DNA of 64,000 nucleotides from Metaphire vulgaris (GCA_018105865.1 CM030832.1:17168019-17232018); one strand, 5' to 3'; shown: positions 37,917 through 50,764, counted from the first letter of the stretch. Notes: generated from the letters alone by a model not told the origin. Numbers and translations are program-made.

Positions 37917-38479
37917 GTTTACCAAAGAGATTTCTAGCGAGTAAGTAAATTTCTAGCGAGTAAGGCTGAGTCGACCTTAGGGCTCCTGCGGGGATCAAAC
38001 CCGCGACCTTCTGCTTCATCGTCCAACGCTGTTACCACTCTGCTAGCTTCTGCTAACTTCCCATCCCAATAGGTAACATTAATTATATTTACTTAGAGTG
38101 AACAAATCTTTTGATTGTCGGATGTCATGCTAGTTTTGTATGTACAATTTTTGTATACTCGAACGCCGTACAAAGATTCTCCTCCCTTTTCATTTTCAAA
38201 AGTTGGTAGGTATGAATAACTGATTCATTATCATCCAAGACAGTGCCATATAAACTCCTATTCGAGTGGCCAGTGGCGTCTGAACTCCTATTTGAATTGG
38301 GAGAACCCCTTTACATTTTACAAATTCAAAACCAGGTTCCATAACTTCCATTTCCACTGCAAGCAACCTGTCCATTATTTCAAACGGAATACCGATCATT
38401 TAGCTCTACCATTCAAATAATAATGAAAATATTTCTCTAATAAAATGACAGTCCATCTCTTCCGTCACCGATCGCTGAA

Positions 38480-38700
38480 TGTTTCAACAGAAAAGAGCGA
38501 AAAAACGCTTTCTCCATTTGTGTTCGCAGTTTGGAGTGACAAACCGCCGACAACCTACCTTGCCCATAGCTCTTTCAAGAAAGATTAAGCGCACAAGATA
38601 AGAAGCTACCACTGAACACGAGAAGTGCTATATAAATTTACGAGATTTTACTTAGTTACTAGACGAGCCGAACGACTGCCTATCCTAATTACTTTACTTA
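38480..38700 (-). repeat. R1 repeat fragment near the DRG1 start
   Basis: The reverse complement gives GTAAAATCTCGTAAATTTAT followed by TGTGCGCTTAATCTTTCTTG, matching the 5965 copy. Ends about 90 bases before the DRG1 start codon. Confidence 0.65.
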
Positions 38701-38790
38701 CTTATTTCAGCCGGTGCAACAGCATCCGGCCATTGGCCATTGCATGTGTTTTGTAATTTTGATCGAAAAGGAATAAAGTTCATTTGAAAA

Positions 38791-41700
38791 ATGGGAATCT
38801 TGGAGAGAATCGCAGAAATTGAAGCGGAGGTTCATCTTGATTCTTTAAAATTCTGCCTTTCGCCGCCGTATTTTGTGACACCTTTGCTCTCGCCTTATTA
38901 TCTCGTCAATGTACTGCATGCGAATTTTCAATAGAGCCACATTGTATGCCATTGAGCTTTCTGCGTAGCGCGTAATTCGCGTTTGTCAACTCAGTTACTG
39001 TCTATGAATTTTACACGACTCCTGTCTTTTTTGGGAAAGACTGTCTCGCTATGCGGTGGACATCGGTGCCATTAGGTGCTATTTGCTATCAAAGATTTAC
39101 ACCAGAATACGGGAGCTAGCATCTGGGTTAGGCGAAACCTCTCTGCTTGATTCTCAACTACATCAGGTGTGAGACAGGGCTGCATACTCACACCAATCCT
39201 CTTCTGCATCGCCATCGACGATGTTAGGCTACATGTCTGTGAACCATGAAATAAAGTCGGCCGGTCAGCGTCAGTCCATGCCGCTTCACAGACCTTGTCT
39301 ACACAGACAAGGACCCTGTTTCTACTCTCTGCTATCAATGCCTCTGAATACCTCTCCAGTTTCAGCCACGCTTCTGCTCCACTCGGTATGAAGGTTTCCT
39401 GGACCAAAACCAAGCAACAGAACTTAGGATGTGGATCACTGATCCCCTCAACCTTAGTTGACACGGACTATGTTGAGTCAGTAGACAGTTTCATGTACCT
39501 TGGTAGTGTCTAGTCCTCCAATGGACACTGTCATAATACCTGACCAGGCGGATCACCCTAGCCTCTACAGCAGCGGTTCTCAACCTTTATAGCGCCGCGA
39601 CCCCTTCAATTCAATTCCCCATGATGTGGCGACCCCCCAACCGTAAAATTACTTTCGTTCATAATGTAAGCTGCAAAAATAATGGTAGGGGTAAAGACGA
39701 GCGGCGTAAGGTATCACTACGCGTATCAGTATGGGTTAGGGTTTCAGTAGGGTTTAGGGTTAGTGTTTAGGGTTAGAGTTAGAGTTAAGGTTAATCCTAA
39801 CCATAACCCTGACCCTAACCCTTTCAACGGAATTTCTATCAGTGTTTACGGACTACTTTCAGTTACGCCGCTCGTCTTTACCCCTACCAAAATAATAATG
39901 CTACAACTAAAATGTTCGAAATCATTATTCGATTGTCTCCAATGTCTATCCTTGAATGACAATTATGGTTTTTAAAAAAACTAGAAACTACCAATGGGAA
40001 AATTTTGTACAATTACAAGTTTTGCGCATAAAATGGAGACAACCCTATATTTCTGAAGGTTGCAGGCGACCCCAGGCAAATCCTCATTCGACCCCCGCCG
40101 AGGTCGCAACCCACAGGTTGAGAACCGCTGCTCTACAGCCATGTTCTCTCTGCATAATATGTCTGTTCTACTTTACGTGGTTGAGACCTGGACCTTACTC
40201 GCTTCAGAACTAAAGAAGTTGGGAGCCTTCCATAATTATATGACTTGCCTCAGAGTTTGCTAGTATGATTTCATTACCAACTTGGAGATATCCTTGCAGA
40301 CTGGATTACCATCACTCAACGAACTGATAGGTAGTCACTGCCTCGCTGTCTTTGAACATGCTTCCTTCATCAGAGAAGCAGTTCCAGGCCATCAAGTCCT
40401 CCACTGCCATGTCAGCCTATCCATTGGTCGTCCACCTGATTGATCATGGAAGCGCTGGCCTGTCGTCTCAGGAAAAGAAGGGTCAACCACATTCTTGCCC
40501 AGACAAGCAAGATTCCATCAACTCTCTGGAGACGTGCCATCCGGTGGGGTTATGGTCAAGGGGTGATGCAATGGCCCCACTGGCTACACACTTGTGATTG
40601 TGGTGGTGGTGATGATGATGAAAACCTTTCTGCTGGATTTGTACCAAATGCAATAATTTTTAAACATTAGTTTTCAGTATCATTTGTGTGTTTTTAGCCA
40701 TAATAACCGTATTTTATCATAGCGATGTGTTTTTACGCATTAAAATAATAGACTTGTACACGAATCTGCTTTCATTATATAATTTCATTTATGATTGTTG
40801 TTGTCAGATGGCCAGGACCCAGAAGAATAAGGCAACAATGGGCCACTTGGGGTTGCTCAAAGCTCGTCTGGCCAAGCTGCGCAGAGAACTCATTGAACCA
40901 AAGGGAGGTTCTGGAGCATCTGGAGAGGGTTTTGATGTGGCAAAGACTGGAGATGCTCGAATTGGATTTGTTGGTAAATGTTAACTCTCGTCACGATGGT
41001 TTACTTTGGTTATTGGTATACTTATTATAACTGGTTGTCTTAATTATAGCCATTTTATTTATGCTAACAGAAGCAATATTTATGAAAGACCATTCCGAGA
41101 CTTTTGAAGAGGTAGATTTATAAGAATATTTTATTGCTTATAATGGTTTATGAATAAAATTAGAATCTTCTAACATTTGTATTATAGTGCTTCATACTCT
41201 TTACGATTTATTTGATGCATTGATAATTCAACACTAGATGCCTGTCAGGCTTATTTGCACTTTTTAAAAATAAGATTGTACTATTCTTTGTTATAGTTAA
41301 TTGACTTTATTCTAAAGTTCTTGTGAGAGTAATTTCAGTTATGCAACTGTCTGTCTTTAGCATATTTATCTTTTCTGTAGCTCAATGCATGATAAATCTT
41401 TTATCAAATTAAAATAATAACTACTTCGCACTTGACATTTAGGGTTTCCTTCTGTCGGTAAGTCAACACTTCTGACCAATTTGGCCGGAGTCTACTCGGA
41501 AGTTGCAGCTTATGAATTCACAACTCTAACCACAGTTCCAGGATGCATAAAATACAAAGGAGCAAAAATTCAGGTAATTTCTTTGCTTCAAATAGGGGAG
41601 CGTGATGCATGATAAAATGAAGAAAGAGACTATTGCAAGTAGACAGTGACTGTCATTTCTTGCACAGAAATTCAGACATCTGAGGCCTGTGGATCTTTTT

Positions 41701-42498
41701 TATGAAAAAGACAAACATTTTTGGAAAACTCAGTGGCATTTCTATTGTATGATTTCGATGGAAAACTGCCGGAAATGTAATTTTAATTTATAGAAAGTTG
41801 TTATCGGAGTGTATGCTAAGATTAGACTAAAGCAGCGGTTCTCAACCTGTGGGTCGCGACCCCGGCGGGGTCAAATGACGATTTGCCAGAGGTCGCCTGA
41901 AACCTTCGGAAATATGGGGTCGTCTCTTTTTTGATGCACAAAACTTGTAATTGTACGCAATTTTTCCATTGGTAGCTACTAGTTTTTTTACTATAGCCTA
42001 ACTGCCATTCGAGGATAGGCATTGTAGACAATTGAATCAGAATGATTTCAAACATTTTAATTGTTGTAGCATTATTAATTTTAACAGTTTACATTATGAA
42101 CGAAAGTGATTTTACGGTTGGGGGTCGCCACATCATGGGGAATTGAATTGAAGGGGTTGCGGTACTATAAAGGTTGAGAACCGCTGGACTAAAGGCATTT
42201 ATAACTTCAAGTTTCTGGTTTATTTCAAAAAAGAAAAACGAACATATGTAATGCATTATGGATAAAATACACTTGACATGCTAGTTAAATGAAATGAAAT
42301 TATTGATTTACCATTACTTTTGTGTTTAATCTGTTAAATGACTGGTAGAAAATTGCACAAAATACTTTAAATCATGCAGAATGCATGTGAAAAAATATTT
42401 TCAAGCAACCAGTTCGTGGTCATTGGCCTCATTGACAGAAAATATTGCGGATATGAAATTGTGAAATAACTTATTTACATAATTATAGATCGTGTGTA

Positions 42499-42564
<66 letters not shown>

Positions 42565-44850
42565 GTGGTCCTCAAATGCACACAAAATTTTAAAAGTAGA
42601 TTTTATTGAAGTGCTTTTGTTTAAACTGTTCATTTTCTAATAAAAACATTGTTACCAAGTTTGACATTCATAGACCCTTATTAACCACTGTCACACTTAC
42701 ATTGAAAATTACAAACAGGGTCATTCCATGACAACGAGCCAGTATTTAGACAATTGTTCACCAAACCATCTCAGATCTGCAAGAAATTTGCAGGGCTTGA
42801 AGTACAGCTCAAGTTGAGTAAATCTTGAAATTATCAGCTAGTTTTGTCAAAAACTCTCAGAGATATGATATTTTGAAGATACGAGGCTAATTAGTTCGTG
42901 TTAAGTTTTATGATTTTTGAAGTTTAATATCTTGAGAACCACAGCAGATATCAGGCTGAAATTTGCAGTGTGCATACACTTTTCCCAGCTGAGTTAACTG
43001 GAGTATTAATCTTTATCATAGGTGCTTCTAAAAATGTCCAAACATTACCAGCCAGTTTTCACCGATTACCATGAATCAGCAAAACGTTAGACTATGTTTG
43101 TTGTGTCTTTGTGTAACTACATATATGTACTCATCAACTGCAGACAGGATTTCTGTCAATAATGAGACCTTGTACCCACTATGTTCATACCAATATTTAG
43201 TTTGACGCTAATAACAAATGTCCTTTAAAAGTAGTCCAATTATTTTATACCAAAAGGCATTTAACCAAAAACTGTTGAACTTTATGCCACTGTAATCAAG
43301 ACTATTGCAAAGTAATCATAATAATCAATGAGTTCTGTGGCGTGTCATTGGCATACGAATTGGTGTCATCGACTAGATGCTGTGGCTCTTCTGAGCGTTG
43401 GGAAACTGCTTGAGATGGATGCCACTTAGCAAGTATTGGCGTTGTCGTTGTTGAGGCAGTTTCTATCTAGTGAAGACCGAGTCCTTGTTGTGGTTCTGAG
43501 CGAAAAAGGCTATTCCAGTCGAAACATTGCAGTAATGTCGGCTGTAAATCAAAGCATGGTTGTGCGCATTTTACTGGACGACAGATCGACCCCGTTGCGG
43601 TCGGCCCAGGAAGTCAGCCACCAGAGGCAATAGAGTCCTGATCAGAACATCTCCTGATAACCGGAAGCTAACGTTTCCTGAACTTCTTCTGAGAGAAAAC
43701 TATATAAGTCATTAGTAAGGCCTCGTCTAGAATACTGTGTTGTGTCAGTCATGAGAGAAAGTTCTCTTCAGTGATGAAAGCACATTTTGCAGTCTATGGA
43801 ACCATGGCAAGAACTTTGTAAGAAGGTTTCCACATGAAGAATAGAAGCCAGAGTGCCTAAACATGTCAGTGTTAATGAAAGTTATGGTGTGGGGATTCAT
43901 GGCAGCCAGTGGGTTTGGAATACTACATATTGTTGACTGGATGGTAAATGCAGAGAAATACATTGGCATTCTAGAGAAATTCTAGAGAAATGTATGCTGC
44001 CATCAGCTAAACAGCTGTTTCCTAGCAAGTATTTGTTTCAGGACTGCAATGCACCCTGTCTCAGAGCGAAAACTGTTGCCTGTTGGAAGAAGAATCATGG
44101 AGTTCAGTCCATTGATTAGCCGGCTCAGTCACCTGATCTTGACACTATTGAGAACTTGTAGTAGTAGTGTACATACTGTACAATGTACAGTAGTAGTGTC
44201 AGCCGAGATTACCAAGAATCAGCCACAGAAAAGTGCGAGCTGATTGAGTCTCTAATTGCAGCCTGGAATCACATCATTACACATGAGCACCTTGTCAAAC
44301 TGGTCCATCCCATGCCGCACAGATGTCATTTAGTCAGAAAGAACAAGAGTTGGCCCATAAAGTACTAATGACAACAATAAATAAAAACGGCTTTTTCAAG
44401 GCTACCTTATAAAATTCAAAAAAGCAATTATTTCGCTAAAGTAGTTAGAATGCGCACCATATCATGCGAACTCCCGCGAGTGACCATTTTAGTAAAGATT
44501 CGAGAAATCACACAGTGGCCATATTTCCTCGTAAAAGTCTGGGAAAAGTGCATAATCAAGTGACATCACATACAGAAATGGAGGCAGAATTAAAATTAAT
44601 ACAAAACAATATATAATATCTACCAATTCTACAAGAAAATCTGATAATAATATCAAAAAATTATTAAAATACTTTGGTTTCGCAGCCGATGCAAGACTTT
44701 TTCACACACTGTAAATATAGGGGTCGTGTGACAGTACTAAACATTTTTTAATTCTATTAATTTTTCCCAAGTTGTTTTTATCCCAAATGGAACAGGAAAA
44801 TGCAAAAGCACTTTGAAAAAGTTTAACTTTGCTTTTGAGGACCACCTAAT

Positions 44851-44945
<95 letters not shown>

Positions 44946-47900
44946 TGTTTTTAGGCTAGAGAAGTAGTTATAAGATGGACTTCTCTAAAATGTTTCGAAT
45001 ATGGCCATGAAAATGTTGCATTTGCAGATCTACATCACTTTAAAAAGCTGCTTTTGCTAGCAGATGCTGCATCTTATTATAATTATCGCACTTGATGCCT
45101 ATTTGCCAAAAATGATGCAGTTATTCATTGATAATGGTAGAATCACACTCTTTGAGTTAGATATTGCATTTTTAAATAAATGTTTTTTTCTGTTTTGATT
45201 TTCATAAAAGTTGCATAGTACTGATCTGCATAAAAGATTTGTAAAATAGGATTTTTGTTATTAACGTTTAATCTGCTGAAGTTTGAGATTTTCTTTCCAT
45301 ATTTGTTTTATTTAACTATTTGAACTCCTTTCAGTTGTTGGATCTTCCTGGGATCATTGAAGGTGCTAAAGATGGAAAGGGAAGAGGAAAGCAAGTCATT
45401 GCAGGTAAAATCTCAATTTCTTCTTAATTATTCATCTTCTATACAATCTTTAATATTATTTTCAAAAATTTGTAACCATTATGTTGTCAAGAGACATTGA
45501 GTTTTTATGACACTGAATGCTATTTGTTTGCAGTATAATTTCATGATTCAAAGTAGAAGTTGCTCAGCAGTATTATTATTGGGAATTGTTCTTAGGATCT
45601 TGTGATTGTACTTAGGTCTTTATAGAAAAATGTCAGGTTTTGAGGCTTTGATTAATTTTGTTGAACTGAAAACAACTTTCAAGAGCACGATCCTATGGAT
45701 TTATTAAAGGCACTCTTCATCTCCATTTTCTTTTTCTGCTATGATATCATTATGTACTCCTTTACGGAAAAGAGAGACCTGGACATTGAATAAGGATGAC
45801 TGTAGGCAACTCCTGGCTTTTAAAACGTGATGCTATTGATGGCTTCTAAAGACATGGTGGGGAATGAAAATCACTAATGAAGAAATTAAGAGTAGAATCG
45901 GGTTCAACGGCAATGTGATTACCATGATCAAACAAACAGATTGTTTGGTCGCATCAATCACGTGGAAGATAACTTAGATAAGAGAAGTGTGAACATTGCA
46001 ATGGAGGGAACATGACCTCAGGGAAGGCCCAGAAGATGATGGTTTGATGACATCAGAGCGTGGACAGGATTAAATCTTGGGGAGATGATTTGTGTGACAC
46101 AAGACTGGGAAAATTGGAAAAGGATCGTTCAACAAGCTACCTGTCTTGATGGTTCCTGAGGGGACTTTGAGCTGATGAGGATGATCATTATGTATTCAAG
46201 TTTCTGTTTTGGGCAATTAGTCAGACCCTTATGATGGTCTCTGCCTGAGGGGGTCAGTTAATAAGTGATTTATTAAATGAAGAAATTTCTTATTCTGAAC
46301 TAGAATGCATAATTCTGAACTCAAATGCATAATAAGGCTGAAGATTTGTAGTGTATTAGCTACTAGTTTGTCGTGTAGACTCTCTTAGTCTATAGCGTTG
46401 CACTTTCCTTTTGAACTTGCTCGTTTTCTCAGTGGCACGTACCTGTGGCCTCATATTCATCGTGCTTGATGTCCTGAAACCGCTGCATCACAAAAAGATC
46501 CTCGAACAGGAGCTGGAAGGTTTCGGTCTACGGCTGAATAAAACTCCGCCAAACATCACTTTCAAGAGGAAGGACAAGGGTGGGATCAACCTCACGGCCA
46601 CTGTAAGAATGATCAGATGATGATGCTTCAGCGCACTTATTTGTGTTTTATTGCACTGAATTCAACAGACAAGGGGGGTGCTTACAGACCTGGAAAACCT
46701 GGGAAACTAATGGATTTTGGCAATTCTGGAAAAGTCATGGAAAACTCAGGGAATTGTGATGTAACTCAGGGAATTCGCGCTGAGCAGTCAGTTTATCCAT
46801 CATAATGAAGTGTTTATAATGCAACACATACCAAAAATACCAACACATACCAAAAATGACAAGTGAATTGTTTTTAATTTTTAACACGTGTTGAAATTTG
46901 GCTACAGTGGATCCTTTGTAACTGCATGCATACAAGTAATACAAGGTTATGCGTGTTAGTATTTCCCTCTCAGTTTTTGGGTTAGCCGAAACCCACAGTT
47001 TATGACAATTCATGCATCTGGAAACGTTTCAGAAATTGTCTGGAAAACACTGGAAAACTCAGGGATTCTTAAAATGTCAAGTCTGTAAGCATCCTGACAG
47101 ATATGACATTCAGATTTTGATATGGTGGCAAACTTTTGGCTTTTAAAAATTTGACGATGTAACATTATATACAGGAATGTTTTGAATTGTGGTCAGACTA
47201 ATTATAAAATCACATTCAAGAGACTCTTAAGTGAGGTCAAAAAAGAGAGATGTGTAATGTTTCATTATATCCAGACAGGTGTTGCCTGTGAATTTAAATT
47301 CTATATCATTGTCAGAACTTTGTAAGTTGTGAGTAGTGACCATATGTAAATGGCTAACTCAGGTGATAGAAATTGTCTCCAAAAGACATAAAGAAATTTA
47401 TACTCAGTTGACACTCAGTGAGTGGTGGGTAGTGTCACAAGTGCACACACGCATGCACATACATGCATATACAATGTAGACTTACCGGTATGTGGGAGTT
47501 GTGCTTATTTCAGCATGATAACTTTGTGGTGAATGGAGGTTATGCAGGTTCAGTTGTGTTGAAATTTGATCAGGTTGCGCAGTCTGAGCTAGACATTGAC
47601 ACCGTGAAAGTAATTCTCGGCGAGTATCGAATCAACAGCGCAGATGTTACATTGCGGCACGACGCAACTGCAGAGGAACTCATTGACGTTATAGAAGGCA
47701 ATCGTGTATACATCCCATGCATTTATGTCCTGAACAAAATAGACCAGATTTCCATTGAGGTTTGTTCTTTCTGGCAGTATTTCTATTGGAATTGAATGCA
47801 GTGGTTGAAGTTTTGCATTAATGATGCTTTTGATAGTTATGCTGAGCAAGTGAAAGTTATCCAATTATTTGCAAGCATCTCTTTTTGTTTGAAGTTTAAT

Positions 47901-48684
47901 ATTTATGGTAAAGTGATTTAATTAGTATCTCTGTTTTCATTTTTGATAATATTGCTTCCAGTCATTAACCAGTTACAAAGTTGAGTATGCATTGTAGATT
48001 TGCCAGTTGTGTGCTTTTGTTGGTATTTACAGGAGTTGGACATCATCTATCGAATACCTCATTGTGTTCCCATCTCGGCTCATCACAAGTGGAATTTTGA
48101 TGATCTGTTGGAAAAAATGTGGAATTATCTACTCCTTGTTCGTCTGTGAGTGAATTTGTTACTTTGCATTTGGATATATTAAGACAATTCCAGTCTGCTG
48201 CAAAGTAGTATATTGCTTTCTGCATTGTTGGTCTTATATAATTTAGTTTGAGTCCTTGCCTTTTTTGTTGACATTTAACACAGTTATGTATTTCAGCTAT
48301 ACTAAACCAAAGGGACAACTTCCTGACTACTCATCACCAGTTGTCTTAAAGGAAGATCATCGTCTGGTTGAAGACTTTTGTAACAAGATCCACAGGAGCA
48401 TTATGAAGGAGTTCAAATAGTAAGTTTTCTAATCAACACTCAGTACAGTTTGAATCAACATTTTTTGTTGGAATATAACTGAATAGCCAAGATTGGAGAA
48501 CAATGTTGGTAATTGTAAATGTCTTGATACCCGTTATGTGAATATCTGTAGATTTCTATCTGGATTTAAAAAATTGTATTTAAGTGCTCTGGTGTGGGGT
48601 TCATCCGTTAAACATCAACCGCAGAAAGTTGGTAAAGATCATCTACTTAACGATGAAGACGTCATTCAGATTGTTAAGAAGTGA
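38791..48684 (+). CDS. DRG1: DRG1, developmentally regulated GTP-binding protein 1, nine exons
   Basis: Exons 38791-38829, 40808-40973, 41443-41573, 45335-45404, 46433-46602, 47574-47759, 48033-48145, 48297-48419 and 48585-48684 give 1098 nt and 365 residues. Splice phases agree throughout and length matches the family. DRG1 is a cytosolic OBG-type GTPase that binds ZC3H15 (DFRP1) and acts on stalled or translating ribosomes. Seen: the N-terminal helix ([13 protein letters not shown], then [10 protein letters not shown]), G1 [10 protein letters not shown]2 region TTLTTVPG, G3 [10 protein letters not shown]4 NKID and a G5-region ISAHH, the S5D2L-type insert around GGINLTAT, and a C-terminal TGS domain to VIQIVKK. 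It is far more conserved than the ONECUT gene next to it. Introns 1, 3, 4 and 5 are full of transposons. The stop TGA overlaps a strong splice donor (see the 49363 entry). Confidence 0.96.
39571..40130. mobile_element. hAT-like element inserted in the LINE
   Basis: Starts CAGCGGTTCTCAACC and ends GGTTGAGAACCGCTG, perfect 15-bp inverses, with an exact 8-bp duplication CTCTACAG at 39563-39570 and 40131-40138. Same family as 41833-42186, inverted. It carries a further insertion at 39684-39888. Confidence 0.92.
39684..39888. mobile_element. 205-bp element with telomere-like core, nested in the hAT element
   Basis: Begins GGTAGGGGTAAAGACGAGCG and ends with the inverse (26 bp of perfect inverted repeat, 39684-39709 and 39863-39888). 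Exact duplication AAAATAAT at 39676-39683 and 39889-39896; the relative at 41833 has this site empty. The interior (39733-39821) is made of GGGTTAG/GGGTTT-type units that invert in the middle to CCTAACC units. Superfamily unknown; an 8-bp duplication would allow hAT. Confidence 0.88.
41833..42186. mobile_element. hAT-like MITE in DRG1 intron 3
   Basis: 354 bp, starting CAGCGGTTCTCAACCTG and ending GGTTGAGAACCGCTG, with an exact 8-bp duplication GACTAAAG at 41825-41832 and 42187-42194. It is the uninterrupted relative of 39571-40130, in reverse orientation. Confidence 0.92.
42561..44849 (+). mobile_element. Tc1/mariner-like element, copy 2, in DRG1 intron 3
   Basis: Ends TTAGGTGGTCCTCAAATGC and its near inverse GCTTTTGAGGACCACCTAA, with (TA)n tracts on both sides (42507-42560 and 44850-44940). 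Longer than copy 1, with a helix-turn-helix region at about 43470-43570 ([15 protein letters not shown]) and catalytic-region remnants [13 protein letters not shown] and [12 protein letters not shown] near 44040-44160. Indels break the frame, so it is inactive. Confidence 0.85.
45740..46190 (+). mobile_element. LINE fragment, ORF2 C-terminus, in DRG1 intron 4
   Basis: Same family as 5345-5525, in + orientation: a degenerate polymerase C-terminus around GGGAAGGCCCAGAAGATGAT. Multiple stops. Edges approximate. Confidence 0.6.
46670..47096. mobile_element. MITE with GTGCTTACAGAC ends in DRG1 intron 5
   Basis: Left end CAAGGGGGGTGCTTACAGAC, right end GTCTGTAAGCATCCTG. ACAGA directly flanks both sides, shorter than the 8 bp expected of hAT. 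Interior has repeated GGAAAACTCAGGGA motifs near both ends. Confidence 0.65.
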
Positions 48685-49362
48685 GTAAATTCTGTTTTCT
48701 TCATTTGTTTCATGTACAAACTGAACAGGCAAAATGTTGAAACAATTTTTCTTATAGGACAATCATGCATGTGCAATTGAGGATATTACTACTGTACAGA
48801 ACTTTTGAGCTGTGACCGATTCATTAACAATTTCATCATTCATCCAGCATTCAGGCTGGACAAGGGATGAAAGTTACAAAGAATTAACAATTTTTGTTGG
48901 CAATTCTAGAACTAAGATTGGATTTTTTCACTGACAGCTTTATTTCCATTTTTTTCATAATTTTAATAAAATACTTTTTGTTGTTGTTGAAACTTCTGCA
49001 TTTTCCTTCAACTGCCAGCAAGCTCAAACTATTTACTTTTGAAACTGTATAAAGATAATTATATATGGATGAATAGAAAACCACATTGGGCACCGCTGTA
49101 GAAGAAGTGAAATCAGTCATAGTTTAACTCTTTGTGTTAACATATATTGTTTTCTGAACAATGCATTCCTCTTAGATTTTCATTTAGTCCAAACCGAAAG
49201 TATCTTGATGTATCATGATTTGCATTGTTAAAGAATTGCTATCGATAGGATAAAGCAGGATTATAATTATTCAGAATGAATAGCAGGTTCATTTTTCTTC
49301 ACGTTTCGTATTGTTCTTTTTAAAGTGCATCAGTGATTTAATTACGATAAATTTCTTTGTAG

Positions 49363-49401
49363 AACATAACTTTGGCATTATCTACAAACATGGCAACACA
49401 G
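49363..49401 (+). other. Possible terminal DRG1 exon or 3' UTR exon
   Basis: 39 bases between TTTCTTTGTAG and donor GTATGT. If the donor GTGAGTAA overlapping the DRG1 stop is used (exon ending at 48680), the joined frame gains one threonine and then stops: VKKT. Otherwise this exon is unrelated. Confidence 0.4.
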
Positions 49402-50764
49402 GTATGTTTCTTCATATACATGAAATTGGTTTGTAGTCTACAGTACTATACACCTGTGTTTTTCTGAATCCTTAGCTTTGTAGATAATTATGTTAAGATT
49501 GCTGTGATTATTGGCCATGGATGGAAGGGCCAATGAATCAGATGTCTCGATGCATTGTACTGTAATGCTGTGGGGTCAGGTCCTTGCATTTTGACCAAGT
49601 ATCTTTTTATATTCAATACTTTTTAGAATCTGGCAAGCAAGCAATCAGAAAGAAATTGAGAAAAGTATTTTTCTTGCCAGCTTTTAAAAATAAGAACTTT
49701 CAAGAATCTGGCCTTGTAGCTTCTGGTCAAGACCAATAAATTGTCTATATATTCATTTAAATAATTGCCAAAATGCCAACATAGCATTAAACATATGCTA
49801 GCACTTAAATATAAATGCTAGCATATGTTACTATCATTGTTCTTTTATTAAAGTAATGGATTTTGTTGTTGATTATGATTTGTTTTTTAAACAACTTATG
49901 ATCAATGTTAATTATGATCTGTTTCAGAGACAACTATTGTGATAACATCAGACTGTTATTGTACAAATTCAGTCAGCTTTAGCCCAGTTACCTGGCAATC
50001 AGCACCTAGTTAATATTCTTGTTAATCCTATCTCTAACCTAAATTCGATAGAATGAAGAGGACGATATAGTGAACATTAATAGTCTTGCTAAAATTTCAT
50101 TATTATCTGGGACCAGGCCAATCGAGAGAAATTCCAGGCTTCTGGGCAGAGCAGCAACACATGTGCCTAAAAAGTTTGAAAGTTTATATTTCTTAGAGAG
50201 TTTGCTCTCAAGAATTCAAAGATTTTCAAAAAATATACAGGTCAAGTGTGAAAAAGTGGTGATGGCCTTTTTTGCTTGTCAGATTTTTCAGGGTGTTAAA
50301 AGAACAAGCAATGTCTTCGATGGGCCCCAACTGCCTTGAGCATGTTCATAATAATAAATAGTGTTGCATGAGATGACATTTTGCAGATCCACCCGGGCCC
50401 CCTACAGATCGCTGGGCCCCAGGACATTTGCCACCCTCTCGATGGTCCTGTTTGGGACATTGTTTCCTGCTACTTGTTTTCTTTCATCTCTTATTTAATA
50501 AGTTCAGTTATGATAGAGTGGACTTTTAATCTTTTTTGGCAAATTACAAGAATTCTGTTCATCAAGAATGCCTTTCAAGTTCTTGAAGCAGCTTCGGTCC
50601 AACAGTTTCAGTGATTCTGAACTGGACATAATATAATATAATATAACAAGGTTTAAAGTGGTTCAGTAGGGACTGCCCTGTGTGAGTACTCTGAGTACAT
50701 TGAGTACTCTGTTCTCAGTCATAAGCCAAGTGAGCTCAATGATGGCAAACATGTTTGCAACTGG
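49402..50764. other. Intergenic, nothing secure
   Basis: Open frames at 50070-50339 and 50381-50614 have no recognisable motif and lie among repeat-like GGGCCCC segments. A tail-only relative of the SINE at 27721 appears at about 50650. Confidence 0.45.

Larger units (their letters stand above)
37545..38067 (-). mobile_element. tRNA-derived SINE, second family, with two insertions
   Basis: The minus-strand head at 38067 reads GGGATGGGAAGTTAGCAGAA, A box TAGCAGAGTGGTAACAGCG and B box GGGTTTGATCCCC. The body matches the uninterrupted copy at 57125-57408. Insertions: a tiny foldback at 37569-37618 and a hAT-like MITE at 37700-37916. Confidence 0.8.
39080..40600 (+). mobile_element. Non-LTR retrotransposon fragment in DRG1 intron 1, split by a hAT element
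   Basis: The plus strand carries RT pieces: [20 protein letters not shown], a YTDK at the place of the YADD catalytic block, [11 protein letters not shown] and FMYLGS. After the insertion come [15 protein letters not shown] across the junction, then [12 protein letters not shown] and [16 protein letters not shown]. Stops and frameshifts abound. Edges approximate. The hAT element at 39571-40130 sits between two halves of one frame. Confidence 0.8.

Noticed and set aside
37980..38067. Second possible tRNA gene on the minus strand
   Set aside because: Part of a longer repeat found again at 57125-57408, hence a SINE.
39733..39821. True interstitial telomere
   Set aside because: The telomere-like units are imperfect, invert in the middle and lie wholly inside a delimited insertion, so they belong to that element.
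47463..47573. Extension of DRG1 exon 6 to the left as an open frame
   Set aside because: Family alignment requires the exon to begin at 47574 after ATCAG; the upstream part has no homology.
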